Positions 1 through 6,244 of a DNA stretch of 36,848 nucleotides are shown here, one piece after another. Made by a program: the position numbers and the translations under genes. Within the stretch, counting starts at the first letter, position 1; each line of letters opens with the position of its first letter. Location: positions 1 to 36,848 of IMG/VR virus record IMGVR_UViG_3300031825_000400; one strand, given 5' to 3'. The notes below the pieces were generated by a model, which was not told the DNA's origin, did not search any database, and was given only the letters and a program-made list of their open reading frames with translations. The DNA comes from a virus.

Positions 1-243
1 CTAGCTACTCTTCTTCGGCACCTTGATCGGTCGACCTTTCCCGGTCTGCGCCTCCGCCTTTTCCTGCCGCTGCTTCAGCAGCGCCTCCACGTCCGCCCGC
101 TTGACCAGACGCCGCACCTTTCCGTCCGCACCGATCTCCATCCGTGAGGGCAGCGCATCCGTCTGAGCGATCTGGGAGAGGCGCGACCGACCGATCCCCA
201 GCAGTTCGCCGGCCTGGTCAAAGGTGAGTTCGTCAGGTTCCAT
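1..243 (-). CDS. Small helix-turn-helix DNA-binding protein (excisionase/MerR-like)
   Basis: This 80-aa basic protein begins with a region typical of MerR/excisionase-type winged HTH proteins: a 'TFDQAGELLGIGRSRLSQ' helix-turn-helix at about residues 7-24, then a beta-wing-like stretch ending 'KRADVEALL'. Its tail is lysine-rich. Small proteins of this kind often act as excisionases (recombination directionality factors) or local repressors. In the excised circle it would lie next to the integrase, which fits a directionality role, but that is inference. A promoter (TTGGCA, 17 bp, CATACT, at 278-250) predicts transcription starting at about 243, the A of the ATG, so the mRNA may be leaderless. 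The stop codon is the first triplet of the window. It could equally be a plain transcription regulator of the divergent operon. Confidence 0.75.
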   Translation of the reverse strand: MEPDELTFDQAGELLGIGRSRLSQIAQTDALPSRMEIGADGKVRRLVKRADVEALLKQRQEKAEAQTGKGRPIKVPKKSS

Positions 244-249
244 ATCCCC

Positions 250-278
250 AGTATGAGCTATTCTTCAACACCTGCCAA
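250..278 (-). promoter_or_regulatory. Predicted leftward promoter of the 80-aa HTH gene
   Basis: On the minus strand TTGGCA (278-273) and CATACT (255-250) are separated by 17 bp. The expected start point coincides with the ATG at 243, suggesting a leaderless transcript. No Shine-Dalgarno sequence is visible. Confidence 0.5.
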
Positions 279-316
279 TATATGCTTGCCGCATTAATTA
301 ACAGGTGGTAATATAT
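269..316. repeat. Paired CA(CC/GG)TGnnAATATAT boxes, 33 bp apart
   Basis: CACCTGCCAATATAT (269-283) and CAGGTGGTAATATAT (302-316) are near-identical 15-mers spaced 33 bp, about three helical turns. They lie in an AT-rich island between divergent genes and overlap the predicted promoters of both. This is a plausible operator pair for the adjacent HTH protein (inference). Confidence 0.5.
286..314 (+). promoter_or_regulatory. Predicted rightward promoter of the 399-1394 operon
   Basis: TTGCCG (286-291) and TAATAT (309-314) are separated by 17 bp. A start near 321 would give a leader of about 78 nt carrying the 333-373 hairpin. The match to consensus is moderate (4 of 6 in each box). Confidence 0.45.
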
Positions 317-332
317 AGCTACAAGGCAAGAC

Positions 333-373
333 GAAGGGGCGCTTCCAATCCGCCAAGACAAGAGCGCCCCTTC
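333..373 (+). promoter_or_regulatory. Perfect 11-bp stem-loop in the 5' leader
   Basis: GAAGGGGCGCT (333-343) pairs perfectly with AGCGCCCCTTC (363-373) across a 19-nt loop. No U-tract follows, and the ribosome binding site GAGGAG (383-388) lies 10 nt downstream. It may be an mRNA-stabilising or regulatory leader structure. Confidence 0.55.
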
Positions 374-398
374 ACCAACCTCCGAGGAGATCACGCTC

Positions 399-821
399 AT
401 GGTAGCACAGGCAGTCCGACCCATCCACCTCTCGCCGTTGGTGAAGGCGTGCGCCCAGTTCCACGATTACCACATCGCGCCCCGCAGCCTGACCGGCAAC
501 GACTGGACGGTCATCAACAAGACGGGTGCCGAGTATGTGGTGGACGCCGACCGGCAGACCTGCACCTGTCCGGCGTTCGCCAGCCGTCACCGGCGCAACG
601 AGACCACCTGCAAGCATGTGGAAGCCGTGAAGCTCCATCGGGCTTGCGGCGATACCCCGGCGCTTCCGGGTGCCTGCCTGCCGGTAGCGCCGGAAGATGA
701 CCCATTCTCCCCGCCGTCGCTGGACGAAGAGATCCGCCTCGGCTTGCAGGACGAGGAGCGGTCCAACCGCCGCACCCTCTCCGCTGCCGAGCGCGCCGCG
801 CTGCTCTCCCTTTGGGATTGA
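399..821 (+). CDS. SWIM zinc-finger protein
   Basis: This 140-aa protein carries a clear SWIM motif CxC-x13-CxH (C55, C57, C71, H73) inside a short beta-rich context ('YVVDADRQTCTC'). SWIM fingers bind zinc and mediate DNA or protein contacts; small stand-alone versions occur in plasmids, phages and mobile elements, where their job is mostly unknown. The start is supported by GAGGAG about 10 nt upstream of the ATG, after a structured leader. The tail is acidic and ends in a helical 'LSAAERAALLSLWD' segment. It heads a three-gene plus-strand operon that converges on the late operon. A lysogeny-expressed or accessory role is possible but not shown. Confidence 0.75.
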   Translation: MVAQAVRPIHLSPLVKACAQFHDYHIAPRSLTGNDWTVINKTGAEYVVDADRQTCTCPAFASRHRRNETTCKHVEAVKLHRACGDTPALPGACLPVAPEDDPFSPPSLDEEIRLGLQDEERSNRRTLSAAERAALLSLWD

Positions 822-840
822 TCGCCCTTAAGACGACACT

Positions 841-863
841 AGCGGCCCGGTTCTCGGGCCGCT
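841..863 (+). promoter_or_regulatory. Intercistronic GC-rich hairpin
   Basis: AGCGGCCCG (841-849) and CGGGCCGCT (855-863) form a 9-bp stem with a 5-nt loop, followed by CCTTCTTCT, which is only a weak U-tract. It may be a partial terminator or processing site between the SWIM gene and the zinc-ribbon gene. Confidence 0.5.
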
Positions 864-885
864 CCTTCTTCTGGAGATCATCCCC

Positions 886-1209
886 ATGAGCCGCACGGCT
901 GTTCCCGTCGCCTCCGTCCCGTGCGACGGCTGCCCGAATCTGCTCCTCGAGTCCGAGGCCCGCGTGTCCCGCCGCGCCTACGCGGGCGAAGTCCTCTGCT
1001 GGCGTTGTCGGATCCATCACGGCACCCGCGCCACCGTGCACCAGGTGCCGCCCGGGTGCTCCGTGGTGATGGTCGGTACCGGTTACGGCATCTGGATTGC
1101 CACGCTCACAGCTCCGGACGGTCGCGAGTTCGAAGGCAGCGCCTGGACGGATCACCAGGCCCTCTCATCCGCCCGCGCGAAGGCCCGCGCCGCCGGGTTG
1201 CCGCTATGA
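886..1209 (+). CDS. Small zinc-ribbon protein, unknown function
   Basis: This 107-aa protein has two cysteine pairs near its N-terminus, 'CDGC' (residues 13-16) and 'CWRC' (about 38-41), consistent with a zinc ribbon. A predicted beta-rich second half follows ('GYGIWIATLTAPDGREFEGSAW'). The start has GGAG about 10 nt upstream. Its stop codon overlaps the start of the next gene (ATGA), so the two are probably translationally coupled. I do not recognise a family; DNA or RNA binding is only a guess from the ribbon. Confidence 0.65.
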   Translation: MSRTAVPVASVPCDGCPNLLLESEARVSRRAYAGEVLCWRCRIHHGTRATVHQVPPGCSVVMVGTGYGIWIATLTAPDGREFEGSAWTDHQALSSARAKARAAGLPL

Positions 1210-1394
1210 TGCTCCTGCTCACCCTACGGTTGGTGGCCAGCGGCTACCTGGGCCTCGTGCAGTGGTGGCTCGCGATGCAAGACGGAATCGTGACGCGCGA
1301 GGAACGGGGCGCGATCGCGCGCGCCGTGGTGACGCCGGAACTGCGCGCCGTCTCGGTAGCGCGGGAGGCGGTAGAGGGGATCCTACGCGGGTAG
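1206..1394 (+). CDS. Small hydrophobic protein, unknown
   Basis: This 62-aa protein starts at the ATG at 1206, overlapping the upstream stop by 4 nt (ATGA). The first ~23 residues ('LLLTLRLVASGYLGLVQWWL') are hydrophobic enough for one membrane helix or signal anchor. The remainder is a helix of mixed charge. The same frame extends upstream without a start that fits the gene order, so this short version is preferred. Function unknown. Confidence 0.5.
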   Translation: MMLLLTLRLVASGYLGLVQWWLAMQDGIVTREERGAIARAVVTPELRAVSVAREAVEGILRG

Positions 1395-1401
1395 GGGATC
1401 C

Positions 1402-1417
1402 TATCCCACGTGTGATA
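1402..1417. promoter_or_regulatory. Palindrome B, copy 1 (TATCCCACGTGTGATA)
   Basis: This matches the 16-bp palindrome TATCCCACGTGGGATA with one mismatch. It lies 8 bp after the stop of the plus-strand operon and 18 bp from palindrome A at 1436. The same pair recurs at 4943/4975 and 23215/23249. Confidence 0.65.
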
Positions 1418-1434
1418 AGCCCGACTGTCACCAA

Positions 1435-1454
1435 ATGTCTGCCACGGCAGACAT
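1435..1454. promoter_or_regulatory. Palindrome A, copy 1 (TGTCTGCC-AC-GGCAGACA)
   Basis: A perfect inverted repeat of 8-bp arms with a 2-bp centre, plus a flanking A/T pair. With almost no loop it suits a protein dimer on DNA better than an RNA hairpin. Other copies are at 4942-4961 and 23215-23232. Confidence 0.75.
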
Positions 1455-1464
1455 CGGAACAAAA

Positions 1465-1508
1465 AAAGAGCCCCGCGCGGTACCGGTCGATACCGCGCGG
1501 GGCTCTTT
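1465..1508. terminator. Strong bidirectional intrinsic terminator
   Basis: An 18-bp perfect stem (1465-1482 with 1491-1508) with an 8-nt loop. A run of A lies on the left side and T on the right, so it can act for the plus-strand operon ending at 1394 and for the late operon ending at 1530. Confidence 0.9.
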
Positions 1509-1524
1509 ATGGCACGTGCCATAA
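1507..1524. promoter_or_regulatory. Palindrome C, copy 1 (TTATGGCACGTGCCATAA)
   Basis: A perfect 18-bp palindrome that abuts the terminator and ends 6 bp before the stop of the late operon's last gene. A near copy lies at 26282-26297, upstream of a regulator gene. Confidence 0.65.
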
Positions 1525-1529
1525 TCGCG

Positions 1530-1928
1530 TCAGGTCAACGTCTCGCCGCTGCCGTAGAAGGTGATCGTCCCTTTCCGGAAGGAGTAGGGCTTGCCGGCGT
1601 CATTGATCCACACGCAGTCCACGTAGACCACGGTGGGCGTTTCTGGGAGCCCCGCGGTTGCCGCCGCCGGGATCAGCGCGATCGCGGTGCCTCCGGTGGG
1701 GCTGGTGATCTCGATCTCTTCCGCCACCGCGCTACTGAGGCGAAAGAGGGCGGCGGCGTCCAGGTCGGCCAGGTCCAGCTTTCCCGTGACGCGGACCACG
1801 CCCCCCGTGATGTCCTGCGCCGTCTCCGTGCCACTCTGCGTTTTAGTAACCGCGAGATCTAGCTCCAGTTGCCGACCGCGCGTCCACTCCTCGGTAAAGT
1901 CGTTCCACTTATGGCTGGTCTCACTCAT
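1530..1928 (-). CDS. Phage tail-associated beta-sandwich protein (putative)
   Basis: This 132-aa protein is the last gene of the late operon. Its pattern (an N-terminal 'FTEEWTRGRQLELDL' strand, a central 'ALFRLSS' helix, then an alanine-rich linker and the strand pair 'TVVYVDCVWIND' / 'SFRKGTITFYG') is like small Ig-like or BppU-N-like domains found beside phage tail fibres, which define allowed property/value pairs of strands. The match is by pattern only. It overlaps the upstream fibre gene by 8 nt (1921-1928), which indicates co-translation and a related structural role. Confidence 0.55.
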   Translation of the reverse strand: MSETSHKWNDFTEEWTRGRQLELDLAVTKTQSGTETAQDITGGVVRVTGKLDLADLDAAALFRLSSAVAEEIEITSPTGGTAIALIPAAATAGLPETPTVVYVDCVWINDAGKPYSFRKGTITFYGSGETLT

Positions 1929-3621
1929 CGCCGCAGATCCTCGCTCTTCCGCCGTAGCGGGTCCGAATAGTCACCGTGCCGCCGTAGGCTACCCGAATGG
2001 CCGTGCTCCCTCCGTACGCCGTCAAGACGGCCACGCTGCCGCCGTAGCAGATCGGTCCGGCGTTGGGGGTCGAGACCGTCAGCCCCGCCGGCTTACCCGC
2101 GAGGACGTACGCCCCGACCACTCCAGCCAGCCGCCGGGTGACCCGCAAGTCGGCAGCGGCGCCAGTATGCGTGAACCCACCGGCTGCAGCCGTGAAGTTG
2201 CGCCCGCGGCGAAGGGTGGCATCTGTACCGGCGAGATCCACCGCTCCAGCTTCGGCCGGCAGTCGAAGACTGCGCACCAGCCCGGCCGAAGCTCCGGAGA
2301 GCACGCAGCTCCCAGCAGCGGCCGTCAGCGTCTTACCATTGCGGAGCCCCGCGCCTTCTCCGGTGTGGGTAAACGCCCCTGCCGCTACCGCCAGGCGATG
2401 CGCCTGCAGGAGCGCGGCGGAGGACCCACTGAGGCTGAAAGCCCCGGCGTCGGTCACGATGCGCAAGCTGCGGATTAGTCCCGCACTTTGCCCCGAGAGG
2501 ACCGCCGCGCCGGCGCTGGCCGACAAGCGGCGCTCCGCCCGGAGGTTAGCTGCCGCGCCGGTCTCCGCGAAGCCGCCCGCGCCGGCTCCCAGGGTGCGCG
2601 TACTCCGCAGGGTGGCCGCTTGTCCCGACAGGGTAAACGGCCCCGTCGCGCCCGCGACCTTACGCGTCGCCACTAGACCCGCCGGCTGGCCAGTGAGAGT
2701 GACGGCCCCGGCTGCCGCGCTCACCCTCCGCGTGGCTCGGAGGGTGGCTGCCTGACCGGAGAGGGTGAACGCCCCCGCGACCGCAGGAACGCGCAGCCCC
2801 CGCTTCAAGCCCGCTGCGCTGCCGGTTTCCGCAAAGCTGCCGGCAGCCGCTGCTAGGGTGTAGTTATTGAGAGCGGTTGGCCCGGGATACCAGAGCGGCT
2901 CCTGATAGAGCCGCCACCGCCCCTCAGAGTAGAGGTCCTGCACCTGGCCAGGCGCCCACGGCGCAGCATCCTTCGCCACCCGCAGATCGGAATACCAGGC
3001 GTGGGCGTAGTTCCCGTTGAATGAGCCCGCCCGGCCCATGACCCGGTTCCCGCACGAGCTTTGCGCCGTCAAGGAGCCGGAATAGCTGGACGTGGCCCAC
3101 ACCACGCCGTTCACGTAGATCGTGATCGTCTTGGCGGTGTGATCCCGCACCACTGCGATATGGAGCAGATCGCCGGCGGTGAACGTCAGGGTAGACTGGA
3201 AGTTCGCTGCGCCCCCGCTCTGGAACCAGCCGACCTTCCCGGCGAGGATGTAGAGGCTGCCCTGGCTGTTATTGCCCGCCGCGTCGAAGTCGGCCCAGAG
3301 GTAGCCGCCGGACCCGCCGTTGGTCATCGGCCGGACCCAGAGCGACAGGTTCAGGTTGCCGGAAACGTCGAGCTTGGCGATCTTGCCAAAGTCCAGGTAC
3401 CAGCTCGTGCCGTCCGAGCGGGCCGCGGGTCCGAGCGGACCGACACCCCACTCCCGGCCGTTGGTAAACGTGCCGTCGCAGTTGTTGCCGGATAGGTCCC
3501 GAACGTTCAGGCCGTCCCGCTCAGAGAACGGGACGGCCTGAACGAGTCCGGAGGCCGTCGTATCGTCCGGCTGGAAGACCGGATCGGCCGGCTTGAGATA
3601 CCGGTCCTGCAAGAGCAGCAT
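1921..3621 (-). CDS. Tail fibre/appendage protein: LamG-like domain plus tandem repeats
   Basis: This 566-aa protein has an N-terminal stretch of about 50 residues, then a concanavalin A/LamG-like lectin domain at about residues 50-240 ('LNLSLWVRP', 'HIAVVRDHTAKTITIYVNG'). Twelve consecutive 22-residue repeats of the form 'xxAAAGxFxLTGxAAxLRxxRR' follow, and then four short [AC]YGGxxxI repeats. LamG domains bind glycans and such repeats build fibrous shafts, so a receptor-binding appendage is likely. The start has AAGGAG 6 nt upstream. Repeat number may vary among relatives. Confidence 0.75.
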   Translation of the reverse strand: MLLLQDRYLKPADPVFQPDDTTASGLVQAVPFSERDGLNVRDLSGNNCDGTFTNGREWGVGPLGPAARSDGTSWYLDFGKIAKLDVSGNLNLSLWVRPMTNGGSGGYLWADFDAAGNNSQGSLYILAGKVGWFQSGGAANFQSTLTFTAGDLLHIAVVRDHTAKTITIYVNGVVWATSSYSGSLTAQSSCGNRVMGRAGSFNGNYAHAWYSDLRVAKDAAPWAPGQVQDLYSEGRWRLYQEPLWYPGPTALNNYTLAAAAGSFAETGSAAGLKRGLRVPAVAGAFTLSGQAATLRATRRVSAAAGAVTLTGQPAGLVATRKVAGATGPFTLSGQAATLRSTRTLGAGAGGFAETGAAANLRAERRLSASAGAAVLSGQSAGLIRSLRIVTDAGAFSLSGSSAALLQAHRLAVAAGAFTHTGEGAGLRNGKTLTAAAGSCVLSGASAGLVRSLRLPAEAGAVDLAGTDATLRRGRNFTAAAGGFTHTGAAADLRVTRRLAGVVGAYVLAGKPAGLTVSTPNAGPICYGGSVAVLTAYGGSTAIRVAYGGTVTIRTRYGGRARICGDE

Positions 3622-3630
3622 GGGTGCTCC

Positions 3631-4026
3631 TTAAGCGGTGACGCCGGTCTGCTGCCGCGTCTTCACCGTGACGGTCACACTCGCGCCGCTGGCGTTCTCC
3701 ACCCGGATCTTGAACGCCCCGAAGCTGTGCGGCACCCAGAAGCCGCGGCGATGCGTGGTGCTCACCGTAAACGGCATCTCGAACCCGTAAGGCTTATCTG
3801 CCACCGCTTCGTACGTGGTGGTATCTACCTCTCGCAGCACGTAGACTTTGAGTCCCACGGTCGCGGTGGCTCCGTAGGCGGCGGCAATCGAAACCTCGGT
3901 GCCCAGCTTGGAGTTGTTGCTGAGCGCGGCCGTTTCGGCGTTGCCGGAGTTGGCGACGGCCGAGGCAGCAATCGACGTCGCCTGCCAGGCCGCCGCGCTG
4001 TCTTGGGTGGGATAGAAGCTACCCAT
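3631..4026 (-). CDS. Phage structural protein, unknown (beta-rich)
   Basis: This 131-aa protein has an alanine/serine-rich N-terminus and then beta-strand-rich sequence ending in an Ig-like 'FKIRVENASGASVTVTVKT' pattern. Proteins like this often sit among tail fibre genes as adhesin or decoration components. It overlaps the upstream gene by 8 nt and precedes the fibre gene by 9 nt, so it belongs to the same translational cluster. No specific family recognised. Confidence 0.6.
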   Translation of the reverse strand: MGSFYPTQDSAAAWQATSIAASAVANSGNAETAALSNNSKLGTEVSIAAAYGATATVGLKVYVLREVDTTTYEAVADKPYGFEMPFTVSTTHRRGFWVPHSFGAFKIRVENASGASVTVTVKTRQQTGVTA

Positions 4027-4474
4027 CGGAGTTCTCCGCGTCTCGCGCTGCGGCGAGGTCGTCTGCGTCCACCAGGCGGCCCAGCACCGCTACGGGCGCC
4101 GGCACCTCGGCCGCCCAGTCCGGGTCGGCGATTAGTTCCGCCAGTTCCGTCTGGAGCGCGGTATGCTCCGCCTCCGTGATGTGGCCCCGGGCATAACAGT
4201 AGGTGACCCACCGCTGCACCGTCACGCGTTCGCGCGCGGCGATGGCGCGGTTGATCTCCACCAGGAGGTTCGCTCCCTCCACGTGCGTCAGGCTCTCCTG
4301 CGAGAGCTTGGCGATCAGAGAGAGCGCATCCATCGGTCGCGCAAGCTCCGGGCAGGTGCCGGGACTGGGCGCGAGGGCGGCGTTGAGCGCAGTTGCCAGC
4401 GCCGCGTCATCTAGTGCCCAGTCCGTGACCTGGGCACGGAGCCAGGCCACTGCGGCGGGAGTAGGGTTTGCCAT
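4019..4474 (-). CDS. Hypothetical phage protein, helical
   Basis: This 151-aa protein appears mostly alpha-helical ('AVAWLRAQVTDWALDDAALA', 'LLVEINRAIAARE'), with a C-terminal 'ITEAEHTALQTELAEL' segment. Proteins of this type occur next to tail fibre genes, and a fibre-assembly or minor structural role is possible. It follows the 4487-4912 gene by 12 nt and overlaps the next gene by 8 nt. Function unknown. Confidence 0.6.
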   Translation of the reverse strand: MANPTPAAVAWLRAQVTDWALDDAALATALNAALAPSPGTCPELARPMDALSLIAKLSQESLTHVEGANLLVEINRAIAARERVTVQRWVTYCYARGHITEAEHTALQTELAELIADPDWAAEVPAPVAVLGRLVDADDLAAARDAENSDG

Positions 4475-4486
4475 CGGCCGACCTCC

Positions 4487-4912
4487 TTATGCCAGGGTCA
4501 GGACGCCGGTAGTGGGATCATAATCCACCGTGAAACTCTCGCCATCCGCGAGCGTGATCGAGGAGCCATAATCCCACCAGCCGATCAGCGGATCGGCGGG
4601 CGAGGTCGGCGTGTCGTTGTAAAGCACGGCGTACCGGAACGGCCCGATCGAACCACCGGAAGCCGTGAACACCACGTCGCCCAACACCAGCTTGAAGGTG
4701 CCGCTCGTCTGGACCGCGCTGGTGATGGAAGGAGCCGTTCCGCCGGCAGTGTAGCCGTTCCCCGCGGAGATCTCCGTGAGGGCGCTCTTGATCGCGTTGG
4801 TGGCTACCGGTGCGGTATTGGTGAGGAGTACCTTGAGTGTGCCGGTCGCGAGGTTGTGCACGCCCTTCGCTACGTCTTCCACGAACTGGTTGAACTTGTT
4901 AAATGCGGCCAT
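4487..4912 (-). CDS. Conserved phage virion-type protein
   Basis: This 141-aa protein starts 'MAAFNKFNQFVEDVAKG' and contains 'LKVLLTNTAPV', 'EISAGNGYTAGG' and 'FRYAVLYNDT'. I recognise this as a pattern common in tailed-phage genomes near fibre genes, usually annotated as hypothetical or minor structural. The beta-rich body ends with a Gly/Asp turn region. It lies just downstream of the A/B palindrome pair at 4942-4990, which separates it from the fibre gene at 4998-6041. Exact role unknown. Confidence 0.65.
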   Translation of the reverse strand: MAAFNKFNQFVEDVAKGVHNLATGTLKVLLTNTAPVATNAIKSALTEISAGNGYTAGGTAPSITSAVQTSGTFKLVLGDVVFTASGGSIGPFRYAVLYNDTPTSPADPLIGWWDYGSSITLADGESFTVDYDPTTGVLTLA

Positions 4913-4941
4913 CGAGCAGGGTCTCCATGAGAAAAGGGCCG

Positions 4942-4961
4942 ATGTCTGCCGTGGCAGACAT
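4942..4961. promoter_or_regulatory. Palindrome A, copy 2 (TGTCTGCC-GT-GGCAGACA)
   Basis: A perfect copy of palindrome A with flanking A/T pair, in the 85-bp gap between late genes at 4912 and 4998. It is followed 14 bp later by a degenerate palindrome B. Confidence 0.75.
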
Positions 4962-4974
4962 TCCGGCCCGGATT

Positions 4975-4990
4975 TACATCACGTGGGATA
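4975..4990. promoter_or_regulatory. Palindrome B, copy 2 (one good half-site)
   Basis: The right ten bases ACGTGGGATA match palindrome B exactly, while the left half (TACATC) has three mismatches. It is paired with palindrome A at the same 32-34 bp start-to-start spacing seen elsewhere. Confidence 0.5.
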
Positions 4991-4997
4991 GAAGCGG

Positions 4998-6041
4998 TTA
5001 CACGAAGGCGACGGCCGCGGCGGTTACCCGGCTATCCATCGCGGCCATCACGTAGAAGGCTTTCGCGGTGCTCTCGGTGAGGGTGAGCTGGATGACGCCC
5101 GAAGCGTTGCTCATCACGATCCAGTGTTTTCCGGCGGTGATCGTCTGGATGACCGTACCGACGCCGAACGTCACGCCTCCGTCCGGAGCGGCGGCGCACT
5201 CCGCGCCGAGGGAGGCGTCACCGATCCACACGCGGATCAGGCGGGCCTCGCTGGTGAGGTTCGCCGCGTATTCTTTGAGCTGGATCGTCACGGTGCGAGC
5301 GTTGGCCGCCTCCGCGGCGGCCGTCACGCCGGGCGCGCTGCCGAGGTCCTTCTGTGCCTGCGCGGAGAGGGCCAGGGTGAGGTCCGCGGTAAGCGCCCCG
5401 CCGCCCTGCATCCCCGTGCCAGCCGAGACCAGGCGGCCGGCGTGGAGGGCTTGCCCGGAGCTGGTGCCCTGTCCCAGGCCGGTGACCTTGAAGCCACCCG
5501 CCGCCAGATCGCTCCCGAGTGTCTTATTGAGGAAGGTCTGCGCCGCCGCGAGGAGCGCCACCGTGTCCGCCGCTACCGCCGGCAGCGTGTGCTGCTGGGT
5601 CGCGTTCGGCCCCACGGTGGCGGCCAGGAGCGCGGTGAGCTTCAGAGCGGTGGCGGTCCGATCGTGACTGCCCCGTACGATGTTCGTCCCATCGCTGTAG
5701 ACGACGGCGCCGTAACCCTGGGAGATCACCACGCCGGTACCGGCGGCAGTCTTCACCGTCACGGTGAAGGCGCCCGTGGTGTTGTTGAGCACCTGCCAGG
5801 CCTTCCCCCAAGCGGGCAGGATCAGTGAGAGGTTGCCGGTGAGCACGCCGGTGAGATTGAGGAAGTTCGCGCGGGCGATCGTGCTCGTGGGCGTCACGTC
5901 GGCGCTGCCCGAGAGGTCGATCTCCGTGTAGCTGCCGAGGAGTGCGTCCAGCACGTTCGCCACCAGGTCGAACCAGACATCATCCGCCGCGCCTCCGGTC
6001 ACGAAGTCATTCTTCAGGGAGAGGTTCGGGGTCACACTCAT
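4998..6041 (-). CDS. Phage tail fibre-like protein
   Basis: This 347-aa protein has features of tail fibres: a beta-rich N-terminus with 'TGNLSLILPAWGKAWQVLNNTTGAFTV' (split here by turns), an alanine-rich middle with 'GGFKVTGLGQGT', and the motif 'GTGMQGGGALTADLTLAL', widespread in fibre and spike proteins. The C-terminal ~90 residues form a separate beta domain. Its start overlaps the stop of the upstream 67-aa gene (TGATG), indicating coupling. A role in host adsorption is inferred from motifs and position after the tail hub gene. Confidence 0.7.
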   Translation of the reverse strand: MSVTPNLSLKNDFVTGGAADDVWFDLVANVLDALLGSYTEIDLSGSADVTPTSTIARANFLNLTGVLTGNLSLILPAWGKAWQVLNNTTGAFTVTVKTAAGTGVVISQGYGAVVYSDGTNIVRGSHDRTATALKLTALLAATVGPNATQQHTLPAVAADTVALLAAAQTFLNKTLGSDLAAGGFKVTGLGQGTSSGQALHAGRLVSAGTGMQGGGALTADLTLALSAQAQKDLGSAPGVTAAAEAANARTVTIQLKEYAANLTSEARLIRVWIGDASLGAECAAAPDGGVTFGVGTVIQTITAGKHWIVMSNASGVIQLTLTESTAKAFYVMAAMDSRVTAAAVAFV

Positions 6042-6244
6042 CAGCTAGTTCTCCGGGGCAGAAAGCCGTCCTTCGGTTCGGTGATCCCGACGCGACCGAA
6101 CGGGGTCCACACGTCGGCGAGGAAGATCCCGGTGGTGACGCCGTTGGGGTCCTGCGGACCGGCGGTGCGGGCAGCGCTGCTGACAGCTCCCGCCGCCCGC
6201 CGCTCCGCCTCGTTCTGGATCCGCCGCACTTCATCCGGTCGCAT
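6041..6244 (-). CDS. Small phage protein between hub and fibre genes
   Basis: This 67-aa protein starts at the ATG overlapping the stop of the upstream hub gene and ends in a TGATG overlap with the next gene, so it is tightly coupled on both sides. The first half is a charged helix ('DEVRRIQNEAERRAAGAVSSA') and the second half has 'GIFLADVWTPFGRVG'. The coupling argues that it is real. It may be a small connector or chaperone; function unknown. Confidence 0.6.
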   Translation of the reverse strand: MRPDEVRRIQNEAERRAAGAVSSAARTAGPQDPNGVTTGIFLADVWTPFGRVGITEPKDGFLPRRTS

